NCBI RefSeq assembly: GCF_029760915.1
Contig: NZ_CP121685.1
Coordinates: forward strand, 2,629,001 to 2,693,000
Length of the DNA stretch: 64,000 bases
Reading direction: 5' to 3'
From: Olleya sp. YS
GTDB lineage: Bacteria > Bacteroidota > Bacteroidia > Flavobacteriales > Flavobacteriaceae
The notes below the pieces were generated by a model. That model saw only the letters and a program-made list of their open reading frames with translations, was not told the origin of the DNA and ran no database searches. Each line of letters starts with the position of its first letter. Positions within the stretch are counted from its first letter, which is position 1. Made by a program: the position numbers and the translations under genes. Positions 1 to 7,703 of this stretch are shown piece after piece.

Positions 1-472
1 AATCTGCTTTACCTTCGGTTAAGCCTTCTACAGCACCTTCTAAATTTTTAATGACTTCAAAATTTAAATCTTTTTCTAGATCCCAACCATTATTTTCAGC
101 ATTGATATAGGCCATTAAATGTGATCCAGATCCATATCTACTAATAGCTGCTTTAGTTCCTTTTAATTCATTTATCGTGTTATAACTAGAATTTGCTGCA
201 ACATGGATTCCCCAAATCAAAGGGGTTTTAACAAAGATTTGAACAATTTTTGATTTATTTCCTGCAATAATATCTTTAACAATACCTTCTGTTAAAATAA
301 CAGCCATATCGATATCACCATCACGTAAGCCTTTACACATCGCACCTGTACCACCAAAATAATCTTTCCAACGCAAGTTGATACCTTCTGCTTTGTATTC
401 ACCATTTTTTAAACCTAAATACCAAGCTAAATTGAAATGTTCTGGTACACCACCAATATTAATTTGCTTCAT
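1..472 (-). CDS. ABC-type substrate-binding protein, NMT1/SsuA-like (partial)
   Basis: The window cuts this gene; only about 157 N-terminal residues are visible. It opens MKQINIGGVPEHFNLAWY and continues with the pattern of periplasmic-binding fold type 2 proteins of the NMT1/THI5/SsuA group: a stretch on counting or sensing a ligand (GDIDMAVILTEG) and a hinge-like segment (ELKGTKAAISRYGSGSH). There is no signal peptide or lipobox, so this copy is probably cytoplasmic or has a non-transport role, which is common for the family in Bacteroidota. It starts two bases after the stop of the nucleoside phosphorylase and is the last visible gene of that minus-strand operon. The ligand cannot be told from the sequence. 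Confidence 0.75.
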   Translation of the reverse strand, partial: MKQINIGGVPEHFNLAWYLGLKNGEYKAEGINLRWKDYFGGTGAMCKGLRDGDIDMAVILTEGIVKDIIAGNKSKIVQIFVKTPLIWGIHVAANSSYNTINELKGTKAAISRYGSGSHLMAYINAENNGWDLEKDLNFEVIKNLEGAVEGLTEGKAD

Positions 473-473
473 G

Positions 474-1343
474 CTATTCAATTATTTTATTTAAGGTGTA
501 TTTAATTAAATCGTCAACAATTTGCTTTGGGTTACTACTAAATTCGCCTGTTGCTCTGTTTGCAATTATAGCATTCATAGATACTGCACGATGTCCTAAC
601 AATTTTGACAACCCATAAATACCAGCAGTTTCCATTTCTAGATTAGTAATAGGTTGACCAGAATGGTTAAATGAAGCTAGTTTATCATTTAATCCGTTAT
701 CTTGGATTGGCAATCGTAAAATACGACCCTGAGGTCCATAAAACCCTACATTTGTTGCAGTAAATCCAGAAACCGTTTTATCAGATTGCATCTTTTCAAC
801 TAAATATTTATCTGCTTTGACTACATATGGTTTTGATTTGGATTGAGACCAATTAGTATGTTGTACTAAAGCATTTGATGTTTCCTGATCTTGTATAGAT
901 TCGCTATTATAAAAATGAAGTAGACTATCAAATCCCACAGCTTTTTCACTAATTAAAAAAGAATCAATAGGTATGTGTCTTTGAATAGATCCTGAAGTAC
1001 CAATTCTAATTATATCTAAGGATTTTAAAGTTTTGTTTACAGTTCTAGTGCTTAAATCTATATTAACTAATGCATCTAATTCATTAAACACAATATCGAT
1101 ATTATCAGTTCCGATTCCGGTTGAAATAACTGTGATTTTTTTGCCTTTATATGTTCCTGTTTGGGTATGAAATTCTCTTTTATGCGTTTTAAAATCTACT
1201 GAATCAAAATACTGAGTGATGTTAGATACACGATCTGGATCACCAACAGTAATAATGGTTTCAGCTATATGTTCTGGTTTTAAATTAAGATGATAGACAC
1301 TACCGTCTGGATTTAATATAAGTTCTGATTCTTTTATAGCCAT
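474..1343 (-). CDS. Nucleoside phosphorylase (PNP/UDP family 1)
   Basis: 289 residues, the usual length for hexameric uridine or purine nucleoside phosphorylases. Visible family motifs are GDPDRV (residues 34-39, phosphate binding), STGIG (about 74-78), RIGTSGS (about 113-119) and LEMETAG (about 235-241), the ribose-binding stretch. The enzyme should split a nucleoside with phosphate into base and ribose-1-phosphate in the cytoplasm (salvage). Base specificity cannot be decided by eye. The start is the ATG next to the stop of the DUF1835 gene (adjacent bases), and the substrate-binding protein gene begins two bases after its stop, so the three are probably co-transcribed. Confidence 0.9.
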   Translation of the reverse strand: MAIKESELILNPDGSVYHLNLKPEHIAETIITVGDPDRVSNITQYFDSVDFKTHKREFHTQTGTYKGKKITVISTGIGTDNIDIVFNELDALVNIDLSTRTVNKTLKSLDIIRIGTSGSIQRHIPIDSFLISEKAVGFDSLLHFYNSESIQDQETSNALVQHTNWSQSKSKPYVVKADKYLVEKMQSDKTVSGFTATNVGFYGPQGRILRLPIQDNGLNDKLASFNHSGQPITNLEMETAGIYGLSKLLGHRAVSMNAIIANRATGEFSSNPKQIVDDLIKYTLNKIIE

Positions 1344-2273
1344 TTAAATGGTTTCTATTAATTTATTTTCTTTTTTATCGTACTGAAAATCTACTTTATT
1401 AACACCTCCAAATTGAAAGTTTGTATCGATTTGTTTAAAGAAGTTTTTTTGATGTTCTAGAGCTAAATGACCGTTTCTGTTTAGGGTCAAGGCATCTTTT
1501 GTTTCCTCATAAAACAACTCCAACCTATCAATCATACGCTGTAATTGCAAGTCACCAAAACCATAGTAGCCTTGATAGTGTAAGCAATAACCTAATAAAT
1601 GATGTCGTGATTTTACATCATGCTCCTTTATTAATTTGAGCGTATTGTATTCTAAAGTATTTAAACCACTCCTCGTATCAGGAAAACGTCTTAAATGTGC
1701 TTTAAGACAGTTACTTAAATATTTAAAACTAGATGGTCTAGTGATTAATTCTTTAAATAAGTTATGGTCTGTTTCACAATAAATTCGCCAAGCTTTTTGG
1801 GCTGTTGCAATATCATCAATATTAAGTTTGACTTTATCTTTGTAATGTTGTTTTAGCTGTTTTTCAGTTAATTGTGGTAACCCTTTTAATTCTTTTTCAC
1901 CTTCCACGCGTCCACTACAGACTAAGTATAAAGGAAGAGTAATCCCTTTTTGTTTAATTAAACTGATTGCTGCGACTAAATTTATATGACAAAACAAATC
2001 ATATTCAAACCATAATACAATCTCGGTATAACTAGTAACGTCGTTTAGTTTATCAAACTCCTTTTTTATACTATCGACGTTATACTCAACATCGTATGCT
2101 TTTTCTAAAAAGGCCTTTCTAATTTTAAAAAACTCAGGATTATCAATGTCTTTGGTTGTTGGACCCTCACATAACATATCATGCCAAGTCAATAGAGTTC
2201 CATCAAAATCTAATTTTTTTAAGTAGTCTGTAAGACTAGATCCATTGGTGATATGAAGTATTTGATTACTCAT
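1344..2273 (-). CDS. DUF1835 domain-containing protein
   Basis: About 309 residues when started at the ATG coding MSNQILHITNG. The N-terminal third (ILHITNGSSLTDYLKKL, then LTWHDMLCEGP) is the pattern of DUF1835, a family of unknown biochemical role found widely in Bacteroidota and Bacilli. An in-frame ATG six codons upstream lies inside the upstream gene; the chosen ATG is preceded by GGAGGA at good spacing and follows the SUI1-like stop by four bases. No signal peptide or membrane segment is seen, so it is cytoplasmic. It sits between a translation-factor-like gene and a nucleoside phosphorylase, which hints at housekeeping rather than accessory function. Confidence 0.8.
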   Translation of the reverse strand: MSNQILHITNGSSLTDYLKKLDFDGTLLTWHDMLCEGPTTKDIDNPEFFKIRKAFLEKAYDVEYNVDSIKKEFDKLNDVTSYTEIVLWFEYDLFCHINLVAAISLIKQKGITLPLYLVCSGRVEGEKELKGLPQLTEKQLKQHYKDKVKLNIDDIATAQKAWRIYCETDHNLFKELITRPSSFKYLSNCLKAHLRRFPDTRSGLNTLEYNTLKLIKEHDVKSRHHLLGYCLHYQGYYGFGDLQLQRMIDRLELFYEETKDALTLNRNGHLALEHQKNFFKQIDTNFQFGGVNKVDFQYDKKENKLIETI

Positions 2274-2277
2274 ACAA

Positions 2278-2610
2278 TTATCCTCCAACACGCTTAACGT
2301 TAAATCCTTTTTCTTTTAGTATAGTCATGATTTTATCGCGATAATCACCTTGAATTATTATTTTATCATCTTTAAAACTGCCTCCAACACTTAATTGTTG
2401 TTTTAATTTTTTAGCCAGTTGTTTAAAATCTTCTGTAGCACCAGTGTAACCTTCTAAAATGGTAATGGGTTTGCCTTTACGTTTTTCGTATTTACAAATA
2501 ATTGGGTCGTCTTGTAACCAAATGTCATTATCAATGTTATCAGAAGTTTCACCTGTCTCCTCAGGTATATGTTCTGGAAACAGATTTTTAAGTTGGTCTT
2601 GTAAATCCAT
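2278..2610 (-). CDS. SUI1/eIF1-like translation initiation factor (YciH family)
   Basis: 110 residues from the ATG coding MDLQDQLKNLF. The C-terminal half has the SUI1 fold signature: KRKGKPITILEGYTG, LAKKLKQQLSVGGSF, IIIQGDYRDKI and a final KGFNVKRVGG. Family members (YciH in bacteria, eIF1 in eukaryotes) bind the small ribosomal subunit and affect start-codon selection. An open frame runs 14 codons further upstream, but that extension lies in a dispersed inverted-repeat element (2614-2687) and looks non-genuine. The stop is four bases before the DUF1835 start and its last Gly-Gly codons supply that gene's GGAGG. Confidence 0.85.
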   Translation of the reverse strand: MDLQDQLKNLFPEHIPEETGETSDNIDNDIWLQDDPIICKYEKRKGKPITILEGYTGATEDFKQLAKKLKQQLSVGGSFKDDKIIIQGDYRDKIMTILKEKGFNVKRVGG

Positions 2611-2613
2611 TGT

Positions 2614-2687
2614 ATTTAGTTTACAGTTACAGTTTTTAGTCTCAGTACACAACTAATAATAACTGTAACTGAGACTAAACGGTTAAC
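2614..2687. repeat. Dispersed intergenic repeat with inverted-repeat core, copy 1
   Basis: Between the dioxygenase and SUI1-like genes. It contains a perfect 12-base inverted repeat, TTTAGTCTCAGT at 2635-2646 and ACTGAGACTAAA at 2668-2679, separated by 21 bases, and ends with GTTAAC at 2682-2687. Read on the minus strand it aligns with the element at 19686-19747: both begin GTTAAC and then have a CAGTT/ACAGTT-rich stretch and a GAGTCT or GAGACT block. It could also act as a transcript hairpin between the two genes, but there is no U-tract. Confidence 0.6.
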
Positions 2688-3634
2688 TATTTTTTTAAGC
2701 CTAGCTCTCTTAAACGTTCGTCTAAAAACTCTCCTGCTGTAATATCTTCAAACTGCTTTGGATTATTGTCATCTATACAACTGTCTAATACATCTAGTTT
2801 CATTTCGCTGATTGGATGCATGAAAAATGGTATTGAGTAACGAGATGTTCCCCATAGTTCTCTTGGTGGATTTATCACTCTGTGGATAGTAGATTTTAAT
2901 TTATTATTAGTGTGACGCGATAACATGTCACCAACATTAATCATTAATTCGTCAGGTTCTGCAATAGCATCAATCCATTCGCCTTTATGATTTTGTACTT
3001 GCAATCCACGTCCTTGAGCTCCCATTAATAAGGTGATTAAGTTAATATCACCATGTGCAGCAGCACGAACAGCATTATCTGGTTCTTGTGTAATTGGAGG
3101 ATAGTGGATTGGTCGTAATATTGAGTTTCCGTTGTGGATATAGTGATCAAAATACGTTTCTTCTAATCCTAAATGCAAAGCCAATGCACGCAATACATAT
3201 TTAGCTGTTTTTTCTAAGGTTTCATAGGCTTTTTTCCCAACTTCATTAAATGCTGGTAGTTCTTCAACTATTACATTTTTAGGGTATTCTTTTGCGCGTT
3301 CTGGATCATCATCGACATATTGACCAAAGTGCCAAAACTCTTTTAAATCGCCTTCTTTCTTACCTTTTGCACTTTCTTTTCCAAAAGACACATAACCACG
3401 CTGACCTGCTATTTCAGGAATTTCATATTTGTGTTTGGTTTCAAGTGGTAACGCAAAAAAGTTTTTAATTTCTTTATATAAATCGTCAACAAGGTTATCA
3501 TCTAAAAAATGACCTTTTAAAGCCACAAATCCTATCTCTTCATAGGCTTTTCCTATTTCATCAACAAATTTTTGTTTTCTAACAGGATCTCCAGAGGTAA
3601 AATCCTTCAAATTAACGCTAGGTATGCTATTCAT
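2687..3634 (-). CDS. Isopenicillin N synthase-like Fe(II)/2-oxoglutarate dioxygenase
   Basis: 315 residues. It has the DIOX_N-type N-terminal domain (VALKGHFLDDN to about residue 115) followed by the double-stranded beta-helix domain with the complete metal triad: HGD at 194-196, H251 (STIHRV), and the co-substrate Arg-x-Ser RYS at 265-267. These are the residues that bind Fe(II) and the 2-oxoglutarate carboxylate in the isopenicillin N synthase, ACC oxidase and gibberellin oxidase superfamily. The oxidised substrate is unknown. It heads a minus-strand run of genes; a TACATTTG -7 box lies about 30 bases upstream of the ATG. Cytoplasmic. Confidence 0.9.
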   Translation of the reverse strand: MNSIPSVNLKDFTSGDPVRKQKFVDEIGKAYEEIGFVALKGHFLDDNLVDDLYKEIKNFFALPLETKHKYEIPEIAGQRGYVSFGKESAKGKKEGDLKEFWHFGQYVDDDPERAKEYPKNVIVEELPAFNEVGKKAYETLEKTAKYVLRALALHLGLEETYFDHYIHNGNSILRPIHYPPITQEPDNAVRAAAHGDINLITLLMGAQGRGLQVQNHKGEWIDAIAEPDELMINVGDMLSRHTNNKLKSTIHRVINPPRELWGTSRYSIPFFMHPISEMKLDVLDSCIDDNNPKQFEDITAGEFLDERLRELGLKK

Positions 3635-3662
3635 CTTTAAAATTTTATAATTCTTATATATA

Positions 3663-3670
3663 CAAATGTA
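3663..3670 (-). promoter_or_regulatory. Bacteroidota-type -7 box for the dioxygenase operon
   Basis: TACATTTG on the minus strand fits TAnnTTTG, the -7 element of the primary sigma factor in Flavobacteriia. It sits about 30 bases before the dioxygenase ATG in a divergent intergenic region. No strong -33 TTG element was identified. Confidence 0.5.
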
Positions 3671-3738
3671 GCGAAAACATTGGAAAAATGATACTCATAT
3701 TTTTAATAAAGCAATCATTTATGTTTCAGCAAAAATTC

Positions 3739-3746
3739 TATATTTG
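3739..3746 (+). promoter_or_regulatory. Bacteroidota-type -7 box for the E1 dehydrogenase gene
   Basis: TATATTTG exactly matches TAnnTTTG and lies about 32 bases before the ATG at 3778. With the divergent TACATTTG box it makes a compact bidirectional promoter region of about 140 bases. Confidence 0.55.
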
Positions 3747-3777
3747 ACAAACCTATTTTATAAAGACGTCCACTTAT

Positions 3778-5754
3778 ATGACTTTTGATAAAAAATCCCT
3801 AGACAATGATATCCTTTTAGAGTTGTACAAGCGCATGCTTAAACCTAGACTAATAGAGGAGAAGATGCTTATTTTATTACGTCAAGGTAAAGTAAGTAAA
3901 TGGTTTTCTGGGATAGGACAAGAAGCGATTTCTGTAGGTGTAACTTCTGTCATGCAAAACGATGAGTACATCTTACCAATGCACAGAAATCTGGGTGTAT
4001 TTACTACACGACAAATCCCATTACACCGTTTGTTTTCGCAGTGGCAAGGAAAAGCAAATGGGTTTACTAAAGGACGTGATAGAAGCTTCCATTTTGGGAC
4101 ACAAGAGTTTAAAATAGTAGGTATGATTAGCCATTTAGGACCGCAATTTGGTGTAGCAGATGGTATTGCACTTGCCTCTAAACTAAATAACAACAATCAA
4201 GTTACTGCAGTATTTACTGGTGAAGGTGGAACTAGTGAAGGTGATATACACGAAGCGTTAAACGTAGCGTCTGTCTGGCAATTACCTGTGTTATTTTGTA
4301 TTGAGAATAATGGTTATGGTTTATCTACACCAACATCAGAGCAATATAATTGTAAAGATTTAGCAGATCGAGCTATAGGTTATGGTATGGAAAGTCACAT
4401 AATAGATGGCAATAACGTACTAGAAGTCTACACCAAATTAACCGAAATAACTGACAGCATACGTCAAAATCCACGTCCTGTTTTAATTGAATTTAAAACC
4501 TTTAGAATGCGTGGTCACGAAGAGGCTAGTGGTACAAAGTATGTTCCGCAAGATTTAATGGATGAATGGGCTAAAAAAGATCCTATTGAAAATTATCAAG
4601 AATTTCTAAAAAACGAAGGGATTTTAACCGAAACTGAAGAAGTTAAAATAAAAGAAACTATTGTACACGAAATTAATGAACATTTAGATATCGCTTACGC
4701 GGAAAATGACATTACACCTTTTGAAACTAACGAGTTAAATGATGTGTATCAAGAATTTGTATATCAAGAAGTTAATCCAAGTAATAAAACAAAAGAGTTA
4801 CGTTTGATAGATGCTATTTCTGAAGGCTTAAAACAATCTATGCAACACCATGATGATTTGGTAATTATGGGTCAAGATGTAGCAGAATATGGAGGTGTTT
4901 TTAAAATCACTGATGGTTTTGTTGATCTATTTGGAAAAGATAGAGTCCGCAATACACCTATTTGCGAATCTGCTATCATAGAAACTGCAATGGGATTAAG
5001 TATTGCTGGAATGAAAAGTGTAGTCGAATTACAGTTTAGTGACTTTGTAACCTCTGGATTTAATCCAGTGGTAAATTACTTGGCAAAATCACATTATAGA
5101 TGGAACCAAAATGCTGATGTCGTACTTAGAATGCCTTGTGGAGCAGGTGTTGCAGCAGGACCTTTTCATAGCCAAACAAACGAAGCTTGGTTTACTAAAA
5201 CACCAGGTTTAAAAGTTGTGTATCCAGCGTTTCCTTATGACGCTAAAGGCTTATTAGCCACAGCAATAAACGATCCTAATCCAGTACTGTTTTTTGAGCA
5301 TAAAGCCTTGTATAGAAGTATTAGACAAGAGGTGCCAACAGATTATTTTACTATTCCATTTGGTCAAGCTGCTACATTAAAAACTGGTACAGACATAACT
5401 GTTATTGCGTATGGAGCAGCAGTACATTGGGCTTTGGATACTTTGGATAAACACCCTAATATTAATGCAGAAGTCATCGATTTAAGAACATTACAACCCT
5501 TGGATACTGATACCATATATACTTCTGTAAAAAAGACTGGAAAAGCTATTATATTGCAAGAAGATTCGCTGTTTGGTGGAATAGCTAGCGATATTTCTGC
5601 TTTAATCATGGAACACTGTTTTGAATATTTAGATGCTCCTGTAAAACGTGTGGCTAGTTTAGACACGCCAATTCCGTTTATAAATCAGTTAGAAGATCAA
5701 TATTTATCACGTGATAAATTTGAAGGCGAATTACTTAAACTTATTGATTATTAG
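3778..5754 (+). CDS. 2-oxoacid dehydrogenase E1, fused alpha and beta subunits
   Basis: 658 residues, a fusion of E1 alpha (about 1-310) and E1 beta (about 335-658). The alpha part has the thiamine-diphosphate motif, here GEGGTSEGD near residue 148 ending in ENNGYGL about 30 residues later, with Glu where Asp is commoner. The beta part has GQDVAEYGG, RVRNTPICESAI, FGG(I)ASD and the C-terminal transketolase domain. This layout is normal in Flavobacteriia, where the fused protein is usually annotated as branched-chain 2-oxoacid dehydrogenase E1 (2-oxoisovalerate). It decarboxylates the oxoacid and acylates the E2 lipoyl group; no E2 or E3 gene is nearby, so those partners lie elsewhere. Monocistronic with its own promoter. 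Confidence 0.92.
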   Translation: MTFDKKSLDNDILLELYKRMLKPRLIEEKMLILLRQGKVSKWFSGIGQEAISVGVTSVMQNDEYILPMHRNLGVFTTRQIPLHRLFSQWQGKANGFTKGRDRSFHFGTQEFKIVGMISHLGPQFGVADGIALASKLNNNNQVTAVFTGEGGTSEGDIHEALNVASVWQLPVLFCIENNGYGLSTPTSEQYNCKDLADRAIGYGMESHIIDGNNVLEVYTKLTEITDSIRQNPRPVLIEFKTFRMRGHEEASGTKYVPQDLMDEWAKKDPIENYQEFLKNEGILTETEEVKIKETIVHEINEHLDIAYAENDITPFETNELNDVYQEFVYQEVNPSNKTKELRLIDAISEGLKQSMQHHDDLVIMGQDVAEYGGVFKITDGFVDLFGKDRVRNTPICESAIIETAMGLSIAGMKSVVELQFSDFVTSGFNPVVNYLAKSHYRWNQNADVVLRMPCGAGVAAGPFHSQTNEAWFTKTPGLKVVYPAFPYDAKGLLATAINDPNPVLFFEHKALYRSIRQEVPTDYFTIPFGQAATLKTGTDITVIAYGAAVHWALDTLDKHPNINAEVIDLRTLQPLDTDTIYTSVKKTGKAIILQEDSLFGGIASDISALIMEHCFEYLDAPVKRVASLDTPIPFINQLEDQYLSRDKFEGELLKLIDY

Positions 5755-5866
5755 AACTATAAGTATGTAAAATTGTCATAATCACTGAAAAAAATTCAGT
5801 TTTTTTAAGTTGGTATTTAATTTGCAATATACTTGTTAAATAATGTTTAACTTAAAATTTAAAATT

Positions 5867-6343
5867 ATGAGTAATTTAATTCCAACTAACTCTGGAGTAG
5901 ATAACTCCAAAGATTCTAAATTAAATACATTTACAAGTTTGTCTTCCTGGATGGATGATTTATTCTCAAGAAATTTAGGGAACGAATTTATGTCAAATTT
6001 CAATACAGGTATGACATTACCAGCAGTAAATATAAAAAACTCTGACGACGAGTTTATAGTTGAAATGGCAGTACCAGGTTTAAAGAAATCTGACTTTGAT
6101 ATTAATTTAGACGATAAAATTTTAACTATTTCTGCGGAAACGCAAACAGAAAATGAAGAGGAAGCACAGCACTTTACAAGAAGAGAATTTGGTTATTCTT
6201 CATTTAAAAGAACGTTTACTTTACCAGAAACAGTTGAAACAGAAAAGATAAATGCCAAATACCACGATGGTATTTTAGAAGTGCATTTACCAAAACGTGA
6301 AGAGGCAAAGAAAAAGCCAGCTAAAACAATTAAGATTTCTTAA
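5867..6343 (+). CDS. Small heat-shock protein, Hsp20/alpha-crystallin family
   Basis: 158 residues from ATG 5867 (MSNLIPTNSGVDN). An ATG eight codons upstream (5843) is in frame, but the peptide it adds is not family-like. The alpha-crystallin domain spans roughly residues 48-145, with PAVNIKNSDDEFIVEMAVPG at its start and the typical final strand DGILEVHLPKR. Such proteins form oligomers that hold unfolded clients for refolding by Hsp70. The short C-terminal tail (KKPAKTIKIS) carries an I-x-I-like motif used for oligomer contacts. A strong hairpin terminator follows directly. Confidence 0.93.
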   Translation: MSNLIPTNSGVDNSKDSKLNTFTSLSSWMDDLFSRNLGNEFMSNFNTGMTLPAVNIKNSDDEFIVEMAVPGLKKSDFDINLDDKILTISAETQTENEEEAQHFTRREFGYSSFKRTFTLPETVETEKINAKYHDGILEVHLPKREEAKKKPAKTIKIS

Positions 6344-6361
6344 ACTTATTTTAAAAAAACA

Positions 6362-6397
6362 AAAAAAGCCTGAAAACGTCTGTTTTCAGGCTTTTTT
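6362..6397 (+). terminator. Rho-independent terminator after hsp20
   Basis: A perfect inverted repeat, GCCTGAAAAC at 6368-6377 and GTTTTCAGGC at 6382-6391 with a 4-base loop, flanked by A and T runs on both sides. It can stop transcription in both directions, including the small ORF on the minus strand that ends just beyond it. Confidence 0.9.
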
Positions 6398-6418
6398 AAT
6401 TACTATTATTTGCAATAA

Positions 6419-6553
6419 TTAGTGTGCATAACGTGTCACACCTTTCCAAAGTCCATCTTTAGTATTACTGCATCTAAACATTTCTCTGTTAGCAAATATA
6501 TGCTCGTTAGTAAAACGGTTAGATTTTTTTAAGGTATTAATTATTGCTTTCAT
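6419..6553 (-). CDS. Small basic protein, 44 residues, unknown
   Basis: ATG at 6553 coding MKAIINTLKKSNRF, stop TAA at 6419-6421. The product is basic and aromatic-rich, ending KGVTRYAH. Its stop lies about 20 bases from the bidirectional hairpin terminator at 6362-6397, in the right place to end this transcript. There is no signal peptide. A second tiny ORF (28 residues) lies just upstream on the same strand. Only codon continuity and the terminator support it, so expression is inferred. Confidence 0.45.
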   Translation of the reverse strand: MKAIINTLKKSNRFTNEHIFANREMFRCSNTKDGLWKGVTRYAH

Positions 6554-6599
6554 GATTGTTGATTATTTTGATTGATTAAATGACTCATTCGCTAAGCTA

Positions 6600-6686
6600 T
6601 TATCTGTAGCGTCTTTTAGAATTCCACGTTTGACTTTTTGTTCCTTCTAATGTTCCTGTTAATTGATTGTTGTCTAAAGTTCTCAT
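6600..6686 (-). CDS. Possible 28-residue peptide, unknown
   Basis: ATG at 6686, coding MRTLDNNQLTGTLEGT and ending in a basic SKRRYR; two successive stops (TAA TAG) close it. It is preceded by an A/T-rich leader. It may be a leader peptide of the 44-residue ORF downstream or may not be translated. Weakly supported. Confidence 0.3.
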   Translation of the reverse strand: MRTLDNNQLTGTLEGTKSQTWNSKRRYR

Positions 6687-6938
6687 AATTTTAAGTTTTA
6701 ATTGATTGATAATTATTGGTTTATACTATATGACGACACTAAAACAAATTTGTTACAGTACTATGCATAACAAAGTACATATTTAATACATTTTTAACAT
6801 AATTAAACACAAAGAAATAATGAAAAAGAGAGTAGTAGTACTACTTCACCAACAAAATTTGTAAATTTGAAGAGATTAATAAAATTTTAGCATTTGGGTA
6901 TGGTTTTTGTTTTAAATTAAATCTATAAAAAATAACAT
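6687..6938. other. Gene-free stretch with two perfect palindromes and a putative promoter
   Basis: Contains the 12-base palindrome AACAAATTTGTT at 6743-6754, between the start of the minus-strand small ORFs and the next plus-strand gene, and the palindrome AGTAGTACTACT at 6834-6845. A plus-strand TAAATTTG (6862-6869) fits the TAnnTTTG -7 box and could drive the exported protein starting at 6939. No longer ORF is convincing. Confidence 0.4.
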
Positions 6939-7703
6939 ATGAAATTTTATATTTCTTTTATATTACTTTTTGCTATTTCATTATCAACTTTTGCTCAAAT
7001 TGATAGTGAGAATAGGTCTATAGCCATACCTGCAATAGAAAGCCAAGACCCAAAAGATGATCCCGAATTAATCACTGAACCATCCATTGAAGCTGAAGAG
7101 GTCAAACCAGATGACACAAAAGAAGATGAAGTTATAGCTCCTAAAGAAGTTAAAACAGCTGTTAAACCTAAAAAAGAGTTTTCTATGATTGAAGAAGACA
7201 ATAATTTTAGGAATCCAGCTGAATTGTTTAATAAGCAATTAAAAAAACAATTGAAGTTTAGAGAAGATGACGAAAAATCTAATAATGGAAGTTTGGTCAA
7301 TCAGTTTTTAGGAGAATATAAAACTAAAGCCAAAGCAGTTAATATTATTTACAGAGACCATCAATATCCAGATGGAGATGTTATTCGCGTGTTGTTAAAT
7401 GAAGACATTATGGTGCCTAGTGTTACTCTTAGAAGCGGATTTGGTGGTATATTACTAAAATTGGATGATGGTATTAACAAAATAGATTTTCAGGCATTAA
7501 ACCAAGGAACTTCTGGTCCTAATACTGCAGAATTCCAAATCTTAGATGAGGAAGGAAATGTCATTGCTTCAAATCAGTGGAATTTGGCAACAGGAGTAAA
7601 AGCTTCTATTGTTATTATAAAAGAAAAAGATACTGGTCTAAGACTTAAGTCTCAAGAAGAAGATAAATCTGAAGCAGATCCCAATCCTAAAAATGATGAT
7701 TAG
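6939..7703 (+). CDS. Exported protein of unknown function
   Basis: 254 residues with a clear signal peptide (MKFYISFILLFAISLSTFAQ, cleavage after AQ). Residues about 35-80 are rich in Glu, Asp, Lys and Pro and look disordered. The C-terminal part, about residues 120-235, looks like a folded beta domain starting VNIIYRDHQYPDGDVIRV. The tail is acidic. I do not recognise a named family; similar proteins occur in Flavobacteriaceae as periplasmic hypotheticals. Its TAG stop overlaps the stop of the convergent TolC gene. Confidence 0.7.
   Translation: MKFYISFILLFAISLSTFAQIDSENRSIAIPAIESQDPKDDPELITEPSIEAEEVKPDDTKEDEVIAPKEVKTAVKPKKEFSMIEEDNNFRNPAELFNKQLKKQLKFREDDEKSNNGSLVNQFLGEYKTKAKAVNIIYRDHQYPDGDVIRVLLNEDIMVPSVTLRSGFGGILLKLDDGINKIDFQALNQGTSGPNTAEFQILDEEGNVIASNQWNLATGVKASIVIIKEKDTGLRLKSQEEDKSEADPNPKNDD

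Noticed and set aside
2611-2652. A 14-residue N-terminal extension of the SUI1-like protein
   Set aside because: It is coded by the dispersed repeat, has no family similarity, and the internal ATG gives the usual length.
7700-7703. Shared stop codons of the convergent exported protein and TolC genes as a regulatory signal
   Set aside because: Four-base tail overlaps are common in compact genomes; nothing else points to a function.
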